DNA of 64,000 nt from Prosthecobacter sp. (GTDB lineage Bacteria > Verrucomicrobiota > Verrucomicrobiia > Verrucomicrobiales > Verrucomicrobiaceae). Positions 17,851 through 27,344 of the stretch are shown piece by piece. The translations under genes were made by a program, and so were the position numbers. The stretch spans positions 24,724 through 88,723 of the forward strand of contig JAIPJY010000026.1 in the NCBI GenBank assembly GCA_021733925.1, read 5' to 3'. Position 1 is the first letter of the stretch. Every line of letters starts with the position of its first letter. The notes below the pieces were generated by a model. It had not been told where the DNA came from. It saw only the letters and a program-made list of their open reading frames with translations, and made no database searches.

Positions 17851-19322
17851 ATGATTCGGAAGTGGGGATTTGAGGCGTGAAAATCATATCCGGTGCCCGC
17901 TGCAGGCGCGGGATCAGGAATGTGGGGGTGGTTGGGTGCAGGCAGATCCCAGGGCTGCATGGGATCGCGGGTATCAGCCTCGTAGGCCTCCGGCATCCAG
18001 TACTGCTCCGTGCTCACCGGGAGAGTCATTTTGTTCAGCGAGATGCCGAGGAAGACCCAGAAAAGAGAGAAGCTGCCAAAGACGTTTCCCACCGCCAGGA
18101 AGACAAGACAGCCCAGCAGCACGGCACGGCCGGTGGTCAGGAATGCATTGTTGCCCCCAAGCCGGATGCGTCGGGTCTGCTCACCCCATAGCTGTGCCAT
18201 GGCCGCGAAAAAGGCCAGGCCGCCGATCCACCCGAACTGACTGAAGACCTCGATGTAGCCGCTGTCGCAAAAGCCCTCCTTCGGGCTGGAGCTTGCACTG
18301 GAGCTGGAGCCCGATTCACCGATGCGGCCTGCACCAAAGCCCGAACTGCCCAGGCCCATGCCCAAGGGATGCTGCACCACCCAGGGAAGGCCCGCAGTCA
18401 GGATGCTCATGCGGCCTTTGAAGGAACCGTCATTCTGCATGTCCTTCATGGTGTCATACCGCTTGGTGATGCGCTCTGCGCCCGGCATGTACTGCAGGCC
18501 GATGCTGCCACCGATGCCAAACACCGCCGCCAGCAAGATCAAGCGGCCGACGCCTTTTCCCTTCGAGAGCGCGGGCTGGAGTATCGCCACCAGGCCCACG
18601 ATGATGAACATGCTGCGCGTGAGCGTCAGCACCACCACCGACAGCAGCAGCACGACGGTGAGCCATCCGCCGATGATGCGCCAGCGTGGGTTCAGGATCA
18701 TTGGGATGGCTGCCCAGGCCAGGAAGCTGGCGCAGGGCCCGCGCTCATGCAGCGTGGAAAAGACGGACATCTCCGTCGGCCTGAGCTGGCCCAGATAGCC
18801 CACAAATTTCACCGCCGTCACCCAGAAGGCATCCCACTCTGGTATGGTGTAGTATTGATACCAGCCATACACCGCCACCAGCAGCGCCGCATACCCGCAG
18901 GACCTCATCCACCGGTCCGCTGTTTGGGAGTTGATCGGGGCAGTCGCCGCATAGAGGAAGGCGCCAAAGCCCGCCATCCATTCTCCCAGCGAGTAGAAGG
19001 CGCCGATGCCCGCGTTCACAAAGCCAATGATGAGTCCGTGGCCCAGCGCCACCATGATCAGTGTGGCCACATTGCGGCTGCTCTGCGTGAGCTGGCCAAA
19101 GCGCGACATCGCAGGCACCAGCAGCACGGCACTGACGACCAGCGGCGTGAGGCTGATGCTGGAGAGCGGATTGAAGGCTCCGTTGATGTAGTAGTCCACC
19201 AGTCGGCGGATGCCGCGGTTCAGCGCCACCACAAAGAACACATAGTCCAGCAGGTAGCTGGAGCGCTGTGCGGCCAGCACAAAGGCTGGCAGCACGATGA
19301 TGAGGGCAATGAAATATTCCAT
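17847..19322 (-). CDS. O-antigen polymerase/ligase-like membrane protein (Wzy-like)
   Basis: This integral membrane protein of 491 residues has about ten or more hydrophobic helices and would polymerise repeat units at the periplasmic face. Typical features are the stretch LLSVVVLTLTRSMFIIVGLVA and a large soluble loop with GRMSILTAGLPWVVQHPLGMGLG (read by its ends, about residues 320-345). That loop is followed by a Ser-rich segment and a helix pair. The C-terminal about 50 residues are Pro-rich and soluble. I chose ATG at 19322, one base past the upstream stop. Sequence alone does not separate polymerase from ligase; the context inside the biosynthesis run favours polymerase. Confidence 0.82.
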   Translation of the reverse strand: MEYFIALIIVLPAFVLAAQRSSYLLDYVFFVVALNRGIRRLVDYYINGAFNPLSSISLTPLVVSAVLLVPAMSRFGQLTQSSRNVATLIMVALGHGLIIGFVNAGIGAFYSLGEWMAGFGAFLYAATAPINSQTADRWMRSCGYAALLVAVYGWYQYYTIPEWDAFWVTAVKFVGYLGQLRPTEMSVFSTLHERGPCASFLAWAAIPMILNPRWRIIGGWLTVVLLLSVVVLTLTRSMFIIVGLVAILQPALSKGKGVGRLILLAAVFGIGGSIGLQYMPGAERITKRYDTMKDMQNDGSFKGRMSILTAGLPWVVQHPLGMGLGSSGFGAGRIGESGSSSSASSSPKEGFCDSGYIEVFSQFGWIGGLAFFAAMAQLWGEQTRRIRLGGNNAFLTTGRAVLLGCLVFLAVGNVFGSFSLFWVFLGISLNKMTLPVSTEQYWMPEAYEADTRDPMQPWDLPAPNHPHIPDPAPAAGTGYDFHASNPHFRII

Positions 19323-19323
19323 G

Positions 19324-19986
19324 CTAGTGCAGCAGAGGTTCTGCGGCGGGGCACACTGTCTCACGGGTCGCTTTCGCGGGCGTGGAGGCCGTCACGGGAT
19401 TGCGTCCGGTCCACGCCATCACCGGGCCAAACCATGACGCAGGCAGATACTCAAATCGCTCGATGTCGCGTGTGCCGAACTCCTTGGCCGGATTGCCGCC
19501 CACCAGGCTGAAGGGTCGCACATCCTTCACCACCACGGCTCCGGCTGCCACCACCGCGCCGCGGCCGATGGTCACGCCTTTCAGCACCATGGCATCCGTC
19601 GCCACCCACGCATAGTCTTCCACCACGATCGGCGCAAACACGTGCTCATAGGTGGGCGAGTTGATGTCATGTGATCCGGTGATCAGGCGCACCCCGTCAT
19701 TGATCACCACGCAGTTGCCGATCTTGATCTCCGCATGGGCCTGCATGCGGGTGATGCCGATACTGCATCCATTGCCGATGCTCAGGTGCGAGGCCTCGCC
19801 ATGCAGCGTCAGGTTTGAAATCACTGAGGATGGGGAGATTCGCGCTCCCTTCAGCGTCCAGCGCAGCGACTGCCAGCTGTAGCCCAGCAGGCTTGGCAGC
19901 GTCCACACACGCTTCAGCCAGGTCTTCACCCATGCCGGGCTGAAGAGCTTGGGCTTGAGCCGGTTTTGAAAAAGATAGGCGATCAT
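19324..19986 (-). CDS. Hexapeptide-repeat acyltransferase (WcaF/LbH-type)
   Basis: This protein of 220 residues has left-handed beta-helix repeats from about residue 50 (LSIGNGCSIGITRMQAHAEIKIG described by its ends, then VVVEDYAWVATDAMVLKG and IGRGAVVAAGAVVVKDV). It also has the typical SHDINSP and VGGNPAKEFG segments of maltose O-acetyltransferase/WcaF-like enzymes. It probably acetylates a sugar hydroxyl in the repeat unit. A 50-base gap separates it from the upstream GT2 gene, one of the longer gaps of the run. Confidence 0.87.
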   Translation of the reverse strand: MIAYLFQNRLKPKLFSPAWVKTWLKRVWTLPSLLGYSWQSLRWTLKGARISPSSVISNLTLHGEASHLSIGNGCSIGITRMQAHAEIKIGNCVVINDGVRLITGSHDINSPTYEHVFAPIVVEDYAWVATDAMVLKGVTIGRGAVVAAGAVVVKDVRPFSLVGGNPAKEFGTRDIERFEYLPASWFGPVMAWTGRNPVTASTPAKATRETVCPAAEPLLH

Positions 19987-20036
19987 AGGGAATGCAGGAA
20001 AATCGGACTTCGGTCAGACACCCTGAACAGGCCCCA

Positions 20037-21023
20037 TCAAGGGGCTGGCGCGGCTGCCTGCTCAGACAGTAAACTCTCATTTGTCTGAGTGCGGCTAAGG
20101 CATGCCTTAAAGGCGCCTAGGCGTCCGGTAAGGGTGGCCGCGAAACGCTGGCGTGGTTTCGTGCTCGGACGCAGCACAAAATCCACCGCGCGGGCGAGGC
20201 CCGGGCACACATGGCTGCCGATCAGCGCCTGCCACAGAGGTAGGGTCCAGCGCACCAAACCGGTGCCATGCTTCAGCGCCACAAAGGTCTCGTTGTAGGC
20301 GATGTCGCTGGTGCCTTCGAAGTTGAAGATACCACGATGCACCGTGTCACCATCATGACGCGGCGCCACGTTATGGATGATCTGCACCTCGGGGTCGAAG
20401 ATCATCTTCAAGTTCTGTGCTTTGGCCTGCAGGCCCAGTGCCAGTTCCCAGTTCACCTGGGCACCCTTGCCGCGCAGGCCGCTCTCAAAGCCGCAGGCGC
20501 GTAGGAAGTCACCTTTGAAAAGACAGTTAGAGCCCCGCAGCACCTGCACCTCACGTGCCTTGCCGCCACCACGGTGATGTCCGCCCGTCACACGGCCAAA
20601 CCAGTGCACATTGCCCACATCTTCTTCCAAAGGCTCGGTCTTGCGCATTTCAGGGTAGTCCATCAGCATGTCGCGGGCGCCTGCCGCCACCACGTCAGGG
20701 CGGGACTTCACATGCGCCAGCAGGGTGCTGAGCCAGTGCGCGGGGATCTCCACGTCATCGTCCAGCAGCACGATCCACTCGCCGTGGCACTCCTTCAGGC
20801 AGGAGTTCATTGAGCCCACCACGCCCACGCCGCGTGCTTCCACCGCGCGCACCGGCAGCATGGCCTCGTATTCCTGGATCACCGCACGCGTGACATCATC
20901 ATCAGCGCGCACGCCTACCACGATCTGGTCTGCCTGCTTTGCTTGCAGTTTTAGTGCCTCCAGGCAGCGGCGCAGATGGTCGGGCCGCTTCAGCGTGGGG
21001 ATGATGACGTCAATGGTTTCCAT
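20037..21023 (-). CDS. Family 2 glycosyltransferase
   Basis: This GT-A transferase of 328 residues starts METIDVIIPTLKRPDHLRR. Donor-binding acidic residues are seen in VGVRADDD and in the metal-binding DXD region WIVLLDDDVEIP. The middle has LRGSNCLFKGDFLRACGFE, common in rhamnosyl/galactosyl-type GT2 enzymes. The C-terminal part is variable. Its 3' coding end contains a perfect 14-bp palindrome (20096-20109) and an adjacent inverted repeat. Confidence 0.9.
   Translation of the reverse strand: METIDVIIPTLKRPDHLRRCLEALKLQAKQADQIVVGVRADDDVTRAVIQEYEAMLPVRAVEARGVGVVGSMNSCLKECHGEWIVLLDDDVEIPAHWLSTLLAHVKSRPDVVAAGARDMLMDYPEMRKTEPLEEDVGNVHWFGRVTGGHHRGGGKAREVQVLRGSNCLFKGDFLRACGFESGLRGKGAQVNWELALGLQAKAQNLKMIFDPEVQIIHNVAPRHDGDTVHRGIFNFEGTSDIAYNETFVALKHGTGLVRWTLPLWQALIGSHVCPGLARAVDFVLRPSTKPRQRFAATLTGRLGAFKACLSRTQTNESLLSEQAAAPAP
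20061..20109. promoter_or_regulatory. Inverted repeat plus perfect palindrome inside GT2 gene end
   Basis: CTCAGACA (20061-20068) and TGTCTGAG (20082-20089) are complementary arms. Seven bases later comes TAAGGCATGCCTTA (20096-20109), a perfect palindrome with the TAAG-N6-CTTA form found upstream of other polysaccharide units. TTGTCTGAG also precedes the related sequence at 38455-38473. It may mark an internal promoter for the genes starting at 19986. Confidence 0.4.
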
Positions 21024-21029
21024 GTGGGA

Positions 21030-22265
21030 TCAGGCGGGTGAGAGGTTCTTGAAAGGGGTGCGCAGTGCGTTTTCCAAAATGGTGGTGATCTGGCTTGTCC
21101 CGCTGCCAACATCGAAATGCCGTTCGGCCACCGTGCGGGATTTCACCGGCGCATCCGGCAGGTGCTGGCCAAGGCGCATCAAAGCGCTGGCGAAAGTTTC
21201 TGGACGGTCATCGGCGAGATGAATGTCACGGTCGCAGAGATAATCCGCGTTGCCGTTCGTGTGGCCGACAATGACGGGCAGTCCACACGCCTGCGCCTCG
21301 GCAACGGAGGAACCAAAGTTTTCCTCATCGCTCGGCTGCGCCAGGACATCATGCTGGCGCAGTAGCGCGGGCACCTCCGTGCGTGGCATGGATTTGATCC
21401 AGCTCAGGCGGTCGGGGAAGGGGAAGGAATCGATGAGCTTTTCATAGCCGGGCACGAAGCCCGTGCCACCCACGATGGTGGCGCGCACATGCACCCCCTG
21501 GCGGATCGCCAGTTCCAGGCCGCGCAGGAAAAGGTCCAGCCGCTTGCGTGGAATGATGCGCCCCAGCCACAGCACTCGCAGTTCTGCATTCTTTCCCGCC
21601 GCTTCATCCGCCGGGCGGAACATGTTCAAATCAATCGGGTAGGGCAGCGTGTCCACTCGCTCTTCCTGGATGCCATAGACATCCGTCAGCGTCTTCTTCG
21701 ACTGCCGGCTGCCCACGATGATGTGGTCCGAGTGCTTCAATCCCGGCAGGCCGATGGAGGACAGTCGGATGCGTGCCAGCATCAGCCATTGCAGCGCCTT
21801 GCGCGGCCCTGCGAGTTTCTTGATCTCGCCAAAGCGTGAGACGATGGAGCGCGCATCCGTTCCGGGCGGGCCTTGGGCAAAACTGATCATCGGCAGATTC
21901 CGCACCCGACCCGGCGCATAATCACCCAGCCACAGGCAGAGGTCATACTGGCGTGTGGCATGCTGCTGGCGCATCTTCTTCAGCAGCAGCCGCTCATAAG
22001 TGGCGCAGTCCACTCGGCAGGCCATGAAGCCCAGCGCTGGAATCTTTTGCACTCTGGCGCGAAAGCGGTCCGGGCCCACGTTGTCCGTGCACACAAAGCG
22101 GAAACGCTCATGCTCGCCCACGCAGGGGCGCGGATCGACAAAGGAGGGCTTCGAGAAGAAGTCCACCTCATGCCCGTCTTCAAGAAGTGACCGCAGCAGC
22201 AGCGCATTGGCCGAAGCCACGCTGCCCTCCTGCGCTGAGACATATCCGCTGACGGCAATTTTCAT
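21030..22265 (-). CDS. Family 4 glycosyltransferase
   Basis: This GT-B transferase of 411 residues starts MKIAVSGYVSAQEGSVASAN at an ATGA overlap with the ATP-grasp gene. The donor domain shows LRVLWLGRIIPRKRLDLFLRG and the EX7E motif ENFGSSVAEAQACG. It ends with a short Pro-rich tail. A longer frame exists upstream, but the overlap and the family alignment favour this start. Confidence 0.9.
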   Translation of the reverse strand: MKIAVSGYVSAQEGSVASANALLLRSLLEDGHEVDFFSKPSFVDPRPCVGEHERFRFVCTDNVGPDRFRARVQKIPALGFMACRVDCATYERLLLKKMRQQHATRQYDLCLWLGDYAPGRVRNLPMISFAQGPPGTDARSIVSRFGEIKKLAGPRKALQWLMLARIRLSSIGLPGLKHSDHIIVGSRQSKKTLTDVYGIQEERVDTLPYPIDLNMFRPADEAAGKNAELRVLWLGRIIPRKRLDLFLRGLELAIRQGVHVRATIVGGTGFVPGYEKLIDSFPFPDRLSWIKSMPRTEVPALLRQHDVLAQPSDEENFGSSVAEAQACGLPVIVGHTNGNADYLCDRDIHLADDRPETFASALMRLGQHLPDAPVKSRTVAERHFDVGSGTSQITTILENALRTPFKNLSPA

Positions 22266-23212
22266 GGGAGCGAACTGGTGAGGGTGAGGGCCACGAGGTT
22301 TTTGTCGCTCGTCGGCTTCTGCAGCCATTGCTTGCAGATGTGTGCGTCGAAACTCAAGGGGTTGAAGGCTCCGAGTCCCGCTTCAGGGAAGAAGGTCAGC
22401 TCGCCGAAGTAGATCCCCTTGTCCGTCTGGTACAAATCCACGCGGACAAAGTTCTGCTCCTTGGAAAGCTTCTCTGCGATGGCGAGCATGCTTGCCAGCC
22501 CTTCCGGAGCCGGTGCTGCCGTCGCATAGGTTTCATATTGAAAGCTCACTGGCAGCAGTTTCCAGTCCGGCGAATACAGGCAGCGCTTGTGGTCAACATA
22601 GCGGCCGGTGTCGTGCTGGATGAAGGCCACTTTGCCGCGGAAGCAGAAGAACTTGTAGTCTTCAGGGACCAGATCATTGCAGGGCAGAAACTCCTCGGCA
22701 ATGACGCCAGCCACGAGATGACGGTAGCTCGGTTCACGAGAACCCCGGAAATATTTCATCGTGAGCCAGTGACGGATGCTGGACTTTTCCTCGCCGGTGA
22801 GGCGGCGGGGTTCTTTGACGAGAATCGTCATGCCAGAGCCGTGGGTGCCTTTGATGACGCAGCGTGGCACCACGGACTCGAAAAACGAATCATCCGCCGT
22901 GGTGGCGTAGTGCAATGTCTTCGCCACCTGGCACTTCACCCCAGCGCCATTCATGGCCTTCTCCATCGATTCTTTTGCCAGATGCTTGTCCACCCACGGC
23001 GCGAAGGAGATGAACTTGGGCAGTGACACCTTGCGGGCAAACAGCCATTCATTCAATGTCCGTGGATTGTTCAGCCGCGGCCGGAAGCCGTAGGTGCGTT
23101 GGAAGACTCGATAGGAAAGCAGGTAGCTGGCCCAGGGGGCGTCAGGCAGTATCTTTGCGAGTGTTTTGCCGATGCCACCTTCGCGCACAAACTTGAGCAG
23201 TGGGAGATTCAT
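22262..23212 (-). CDS. TupA-like ATP-grasp protein
   Basis: This protein of 316 residues resembles the TupA-like ATP-grasp family, named for teichuronopeptide synthesis and found in polysaccharide clusters. Visible features are the N-terminal TYGFRPRLNNPRTLNEWLFA, the ATP-binding VIKGTHGSGM, and the catalytic or metal-binding VRVDLYQTDKGIYFGELTFF. ATP-grasp enzymes join a carboxylate to an amine, so it may attach an amino acid to a uronic acid of the polymer, which fits the UDP-glucuronate genes upstream. Reaction is inferred. Confidence 0.82.
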   Translation of the reverse strand: MNLPLLKFVREGGIGKTLAKILPDAPWASYLLSYRVFQRTYGFRPRLNNPRTLNEWLFARKVSLPKFISFAPWVDKHLAKESMEKAMNGAGVKCQVAKTLHYATTADDSFFESVVPRCVIKGTHGSGMTILVKEPRRLTGEEKSSIRHWLTMKYFRGSREPSYRHLVAGVIAEEFLPCNDLVPEDYKFFCFRGKVAFIQHDTGRYVDHKRCLYSPDWKLLPVSFQYETYATAAPAPEGLASMLAIAEKLSKEQNFVRVDLYQTDKGIYFGELTFFPEAGLGAFNPLSFDAHICKQWLQKPTSDKNLVALTLTSSLP

Positions 23213-23246
23213 GGTTGGTTGGGATGTGGAGGATCGAAAGCTCCGT

Positions 23247-24059
23247 CTATTTCGTGACGGGCCGGTCGAAGTAGATCCAGCGGAAATTATCCGAAGGTCT
23301 TTCGGTGTAGCCTGCCTCTGCCATCATCTTGCGGATGTCGTCGGCAGCCTTTTCCAGCGTTCTTTCCGACGTGTTGTGCATCTCGATCGCAATGGATTTG
23401 ATGATGCGGCGCTTCAGGCTTTCCCGCGCGCCCGCGATGACCTTCTCATCGAAACCTTCCACATCCACCTTGATGGCGGAGACTTCCTTCAGGCCGTTGG
23501 ACTCGATCAGCCAGTCCAGCGTGACCACGGGTACATTTCGGCGCTCACGAAAGCGGTCAAGCCGGCTCGGGCGGCTGCAAAGGGAAGAGGCACCGCTGTT
23601 CGTGGAGGGCTGGACGACAAAGTCCGCGCTGCCCGCGAAGTCACCCACGGCGAAGGGGGCCAGCGTGCAGTTGCTGCTGCGGTTGAGCTGCACATTGCGC
23701 AGGATGACGGGCCACAGCGCCGCGTTTGGCTCCACGCAGATCACTCGTGCTGCCTTCAGCGTGGTGGCGGCAAACATGGAGAAATAGCCTTCATTCGCTC
23801 CCACATCGAGGAAGGTGCCTGTGGAGTCGAGCGTGGATCTCAGCCACTCCTCCAGCTTCTCTTCATACTTGCCTTTTACCAGAGCATCAGCCAGCGGGCT
23901 GATGGGATCCAGCCAGAGCTTGACGCCATTGTCTTGGATCTGCGTTTCCACGCGGCGGGTGCGCAGCGCCCATTTCACGCATGCGCCAATCTCTTTGGGG
24001 TGGGTGTTGAGGCACCAATGGCGGAGGCCGGGTCGGACTATTTTGCTGAGTGTATTCAT
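23247..24059 (-). CDS. FkbM-family methyltransferase
   Basis: This SAM-dependent methyltransferase of 270 residues probably O-methylates a sugar. Motif I reads GTFLDVGANEGYFSMFA, the acidic residue that binds the ribose is in VICVEPNA, and the later motif is AIKVDVEGFDEKVIAGA, all typical of FkbM. It ends FRWIYFDRPV. It lies within the polysaccharide run, 52 bases after the membrane acyltransferase gene. Confidence 0.9.
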   Translation of the reverse strand: MNTLSKIVRPGLRHWCLNTHPKEIGACVKWALRTRRVETQIQDNGVKLWLDPISPLADALVKGKYEEKLEEWLRSTLDSTGTFLDVGANEGYFSMFAATTLKAARVICVEPNAALWPVILRNVQLNRSSNCTLAPFAVGDFAGSADFVVQPSTNSGASSLCSRPSRLDRFRERRNVPVVTLDWLIESNGLKEVSAIKVDVEGFDEKVIAGARESLKRRIIKSIAIEMHNTSERTLEKAADDIRKMMAEAGYTERPSDNFRWIYFDRPVTK

Positions 24060-24111
24060 GTCGGTCTGTTGTGTTTATACGGGTGATTGATCTGATGACA
24101 TCGCTGGAGGA

Positions 24112-25290
24112 TCAGCGGAAATGGTGCCGCAGTTTGAGGAAAGGCTTCTCCAGGCAGTAGTAGGAGACGATGGCCGCAGCGCAGGCTGGAACCATCCACA
24201 GCGGATAGGTCATCCACCAGACCTTGGGCAGTCCCAGTAGCTCAGGATTCGTGTAGAAGATGCTCTGCCAGATGTAGAGCGAGTAGGAGAGCACACCGAC
24301 AGTGGCGATGGGGCGCCAGTTCAGGCAGCGGAAGAGTCCCCAGTCAGGCATCTTGATGCTTTGCAGCACCAGCAGAACAAAACCAAGGGACTGGATGGTG
24401 CGGCCGAGACCAAACCACGCGGCCCAGCCAAGGCCTTTAAGTGGGGCAGGCAGCCAGGGGCGGTCTGCAACCCAGTGCATCGCATACGGCTCCATCAGCA
24501 TCAGCACACTGAGCGCCAGCGCCGTCCACCGCCTCGAAGTGACGAACGTGCACAGCCTGCTCTCTTTTCCTGCCATGCTGATGGCTGCCATGCAGCCGAT
24601 GGCCAGCGAATCCACATTGTTGAAGAATGAGGGCTCACGGCACAGGATCTGCCATACCGGAGCATCAGATACCGGGAACTGCCACAGATAGCGGCAGATG
24701 AAGGCCGTGAGGATCGCGCCGCCAGCAATGTAGGGCATCATCCGGACCCGCACGGCCGGAGCCAGCCACACAAACACAAACGGCCAGATCAAATAAAACT
24801 GCTCCTCCACCGCCAGCGACCAGAGCGGCCCGCTGATCTTGTTGCCATCCAGATAAAAATTACGCGTGAAAGTCAGGTTCGCAATCCAGTTGCCCACGCT
24901 GTGGTCGCATTGGGTGAAATACTGGATGAACCCCATCACAATCAAAAACGCCCCATAGACCGGCAGGATGCGCAGCGCCCGCCGCGCATAGAAGTGGCGC
25001 AGGTTCACCTTCTGCGTCTTGCGCTCCTCCCCCAGCATCAGCCAGGTGATGAGCAGCCCCGAGATCACAAAGAAAAACCGCACCCCCAGATGCCCGTCGA
25101 ACAGATAATGCAGCGGCTTCTCCAGATGCTCCGGAAAACCAACCGCAAAATGATTGTGGGAGACAAGCACCAGCAGAATGCTGATCGCCCGCCAACCATC
25201 CAGTGACGGCAACCTTCCAAGAACGGTATCTTTGCGTTCAACGGCGACCGCAGAAAAGACCAGCGGGGAGGTGAGGGCTGTCGAGGTCAT
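24112..25290 (-). CDS. Membrane acyltransferase 3 (OafA/YrhL-like)
   Basis: This inner-membrane O-acyltransferase of 392 residues has about ten helices. Family features are the start LPSLDGWRAISILLVLVSHN (with the conserved histidine), GVRFFFVISGLLITWLML, YARRALRILPVYG with its conserved arginines, and LWSLAVEEQFYLIWPF. It should transfer acyl groups to periplasmic or lipid-linked glycans. It lacks an SGNH domain. It is the first of two such enzymes in the locus. Confidence 0.92.
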   Translation of the reverse strand: MTSTALTSPLVFSAVAVERKDTVLGRLPSLDGWRAISILLVLVSHNHFAVGFPEHLEKPLHYLFDGHLGVRFFFVISGLLITWLMLGEERKTQKVNLRHFYARRALRILPVYGAFLIVMGFIQYFTQCDHSVGNWIANLTFTRNFYLDGNKISGPLWSLAVEEQFYLIWPFVFVWLAPAVRVRMMPYIAGGAILTAFICRYLWQFPVSDAPVWQILCREPSFFNNVDSLAIGCMAAISMAGKESRLCTFVTSRRWTALALSVLMLMEPYAMHWVADRPWLPAPLKGLGWAAWFGLGRTIQSLGFVLLVLQSIKMPDWGLFRCLNWRPIATVGVLSYSLYIWQSIFYTNPELLGLPKVWWMTYPLWMVPACAAAIVSYYCLEKPFLKLRHHFR

Positions 25291-25326
25291 AGGGCGTTAT
25301 TTTTGCCGAATCCGACACACTTAAGG

Positions 25327-26232
25327 TCAGGTCGCGGGCTTGGTTTTCCAGTACACATTCTCGTTCCCCGCTGAGCGAAACCGCTGCGTCAGCCGGTACC
25401 AGATTCCAATCCACAGGCTGTTGTAGCGCAGCAAGACACGCAGACGCTCCCATTGGCTCTCCGTGTACTGGTGCAGCACATTCACCTTCTCGCCGCTTGC
25501 CTTGAAAGCCTCACCCTTAACCATGGAGAATACCGGCTGCCCCCGTTCCTCCCCACCCAAGCTACGGCGCAGGCCCGTAGGCCGGGTATGGAATATGCTG
25601 CCTTCAGTGACATCCAGCCTGCGAAACCGCCCCGCAAACTCCGCTTCCCGAATAATAATGTTCAGCGCCACCTGATCCCCATTGAAACTCGGTGCCTCAC
25701 GCGAAAGCTCCCAAATCCGCGCACTAAGATCCGCCATCGCTCCCGCCGTGCCGATGATCACGCCAGAGCAATACACCTCCTCATTAACCATCTTCTCCTC
25801 ATACCCAGGAAACACCGTTTTCAGTGTCCGAAGATTCCAGTCCGAATCGCAGTAGCTCCATCCTTCAGAGCTGACAGCCAGATCTTTGCCTGACGCAGGA
25901 TCGAGCAGTTCAATCATGCCTGCAGGATGGGTCTGGAAAACAACATCCCGCACGTCCGTGGTGACCACAAAGGCATCCTTTGGAAGTTCGCGAAGAATGG
26001 ATTCGAAGTCTTTGAAGCGGCCGCGGTTGACGGAGATTTCCATCTTGGCGCGGCGCACATCGACTCCTTCCTGCTCCATTTTTGTGATGACATCCGCACC
26101 GATGTCCTCGTAGGCCACGAGGATGACGCCGCCGTTGAAGCCGGTGCTGCGCAAGGAACGAATCCAGGGCGCGACGACAGGCCATTCATGATGGTTGATG
26201 GCTCCGAGGACGATGGTTTCAGGGGTGCTCAT
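25327..26232 (-). CDS. Putative GT-A-fold transferase
   Basis: This protein of 301 residues starts at an ATGA overlap with the preceding acyltransferase gene (MSTPETIVLGAINHHEWPVV). The sequence VVTTDVRDVVFQTHP carries a DXD-like element where GT-A nucleotide-sugar transferases bind metal and donor. Later segments such as EEVYCSGVIIGTAGAM and FNGDQVALNIII resemble the core of GT8/GT77-like enzymes. I cannot name a family. Position among glycosyltransferases supports a transferase role. Confidence 0.7.
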   Translation of the reverse strand: MSTPETIVLGAINHHEWPVVAPWIRSLRSTGFNGGVILVAYEDIGADVITKMEQEGVDVRRAKMEISVNRGRFKDFESILRELPKDAFVVTTDVRDVVFQTHPAGMIELLDPASGKDLAVSSEGWSYCDSDWNLRTLKTVFPGYEEKMVNEEVYCSGVIIGTAGAMADLSARIWELSREAPSFNGDQVALNIIIREAEFAGRFRRLDVTEGSIFHTRPTGLRRSLGGEERGQPVFSMVKGEAFKASGEKVNVLHQYTESQWERLRVLLRYNSLWIGIWYRLTQRFRSAGNENVYWKTKPAT

Positions 26233-27344
26233 ATCGCTGATTTGGGGTGTGAGATGCAAGGAGTGAGGTCTGCCGCGGAGGGTTTGCGGCGGATGGACTT
26301 GAGGCGGAGGAAAAACACTTCGAACCCGTGGTAGGAGACAACTGAGGCAAGGGTGGTCCAGGCGAAGTAGAGCGCAAGTCGCGTGATGCCTCCTGGCTCC
26401 TCCATATGCAGCTTATCGAACACGATTTTCCAAAAGCTGCCGGCCAGATTGTGATAGAGATAGAAGCCGTAGGAGATGACGCCGAGGTAGCGCAGTGGGG
26501 CGAAGTTTAAGAGGCGCTTCCAGCCTGCCTGATGAGCCTCACAAGTGGTGAGAAAAACGATCTGAGTGGTGAAGACCAGCAGCAGTATCAGCTGGATGGA
26601 GATGGCGGCTTCAACCTCCAGCAGGCCGCTGGTTCTGGCGACTCCTGCGATGATGAACAGTGCCAGGCTGGCGATGGACAGCTTGTTGAAAAGGGCCTTG
26701 AGAGTCCATAAGCGCTCCCTGACTGCCGGCATGGCGAGCAGGCCTCCGCAAGCGAAGTAGTCGAAGTAATTCAGCGTGAAAGTTTTGATCTGGGTATCAT
26801 TAAAACCGCCCGCATATAGACCAAGCCGGGTGGCGACTGAGAGCGCAATGATGGCGGCGAGCATCCGACCCAACCATTTTGCTGGAGTGAGAAGGATGAT
26901 GAACGGCCAGAAGAGATAGAACTGAAACTCAACGGCCAGGGACCAGAAGTGGCTCAGGTTTCCGATCCAGTCCGCCTTGGCGAAGACGTAGAGGTTGGTG
27001 GTGTAGGAGAAGTTCCAGCCCGCAGTCTCCCAGGCGATCGGGATGCCCACCGCCAGCAAGGCGATGTTCAACGCATAATAGGATGGATAGATGCGGACTG
27101 CACGCCGCCAGTGGAAGGTCATCAATGCCGGCCAGAAGGGTTTTCCACGCTGCTTCAGCAGGATCGCGGTGATCAAGAATCCGCTCAGAACAAAGAAGCA
27201 GCCGACACCGGTGCTGCCGAACAGCAGCACGAGGCCGAGGTCGGATGGCTGCCAGTGCTGGAAGGCAACGAGAAGCACTGCGATGGCACGCATTGCGTCG
27301 AGGCCTGGAATGTGGCCTGAGGAGAGTGTGGATTCTGTTTTCAT
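26229..27344 (-). CDS. Membrane acyltransferase 3 (OafA-like), second copy
   Basis: This multi-pass acyltransferase of 371 residues starts at an ATGA overlap (MKTESTLSSGHIPGLDAMRA). Conserved parts are AIAVLLVAFQHW, GVGCFFVLSGFLITAILL, WRRAVRIYPSYYALN and FWSLAVEFQFYLFWPF. It is clearly related to the gene at 24112 but diverged, so the pair may acylate different positions or carry different acyl groups. Confidence 0.92.
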   Translation of the reverse strand: MKTESTLSSGHIPGLDAMRAIAVLLVAFQHWQPSDLGLVLLFGSTGVGCFFVLSGFLITAILLKQRGKPFWPALMTFHWRRAVRIYPSYYALNIALLAVGIPIAWETAGWNFSYTTNLYVFAKADWIGNLSHFWSLAVEFQFYLFWPFIILLTPAKWLGRMLAAIIALSVATRLGLYAGGFNDTQIKTFTLNYFDYFACGGLLAMPAVRERLWTLKALFNKLSIASLALFIIAGVARTSGLLEVEAAISIQLILLLVFTTQIVFLTTCEAHQAGWKRLLNFAPLRYLGVISYGFYLYHNLAGSFWKIVFDKLHMEEPGGITRLALYFAWTTLASVVSYHGFEVFFLRLKSIRRKPSAADLTPCISHPKSAI

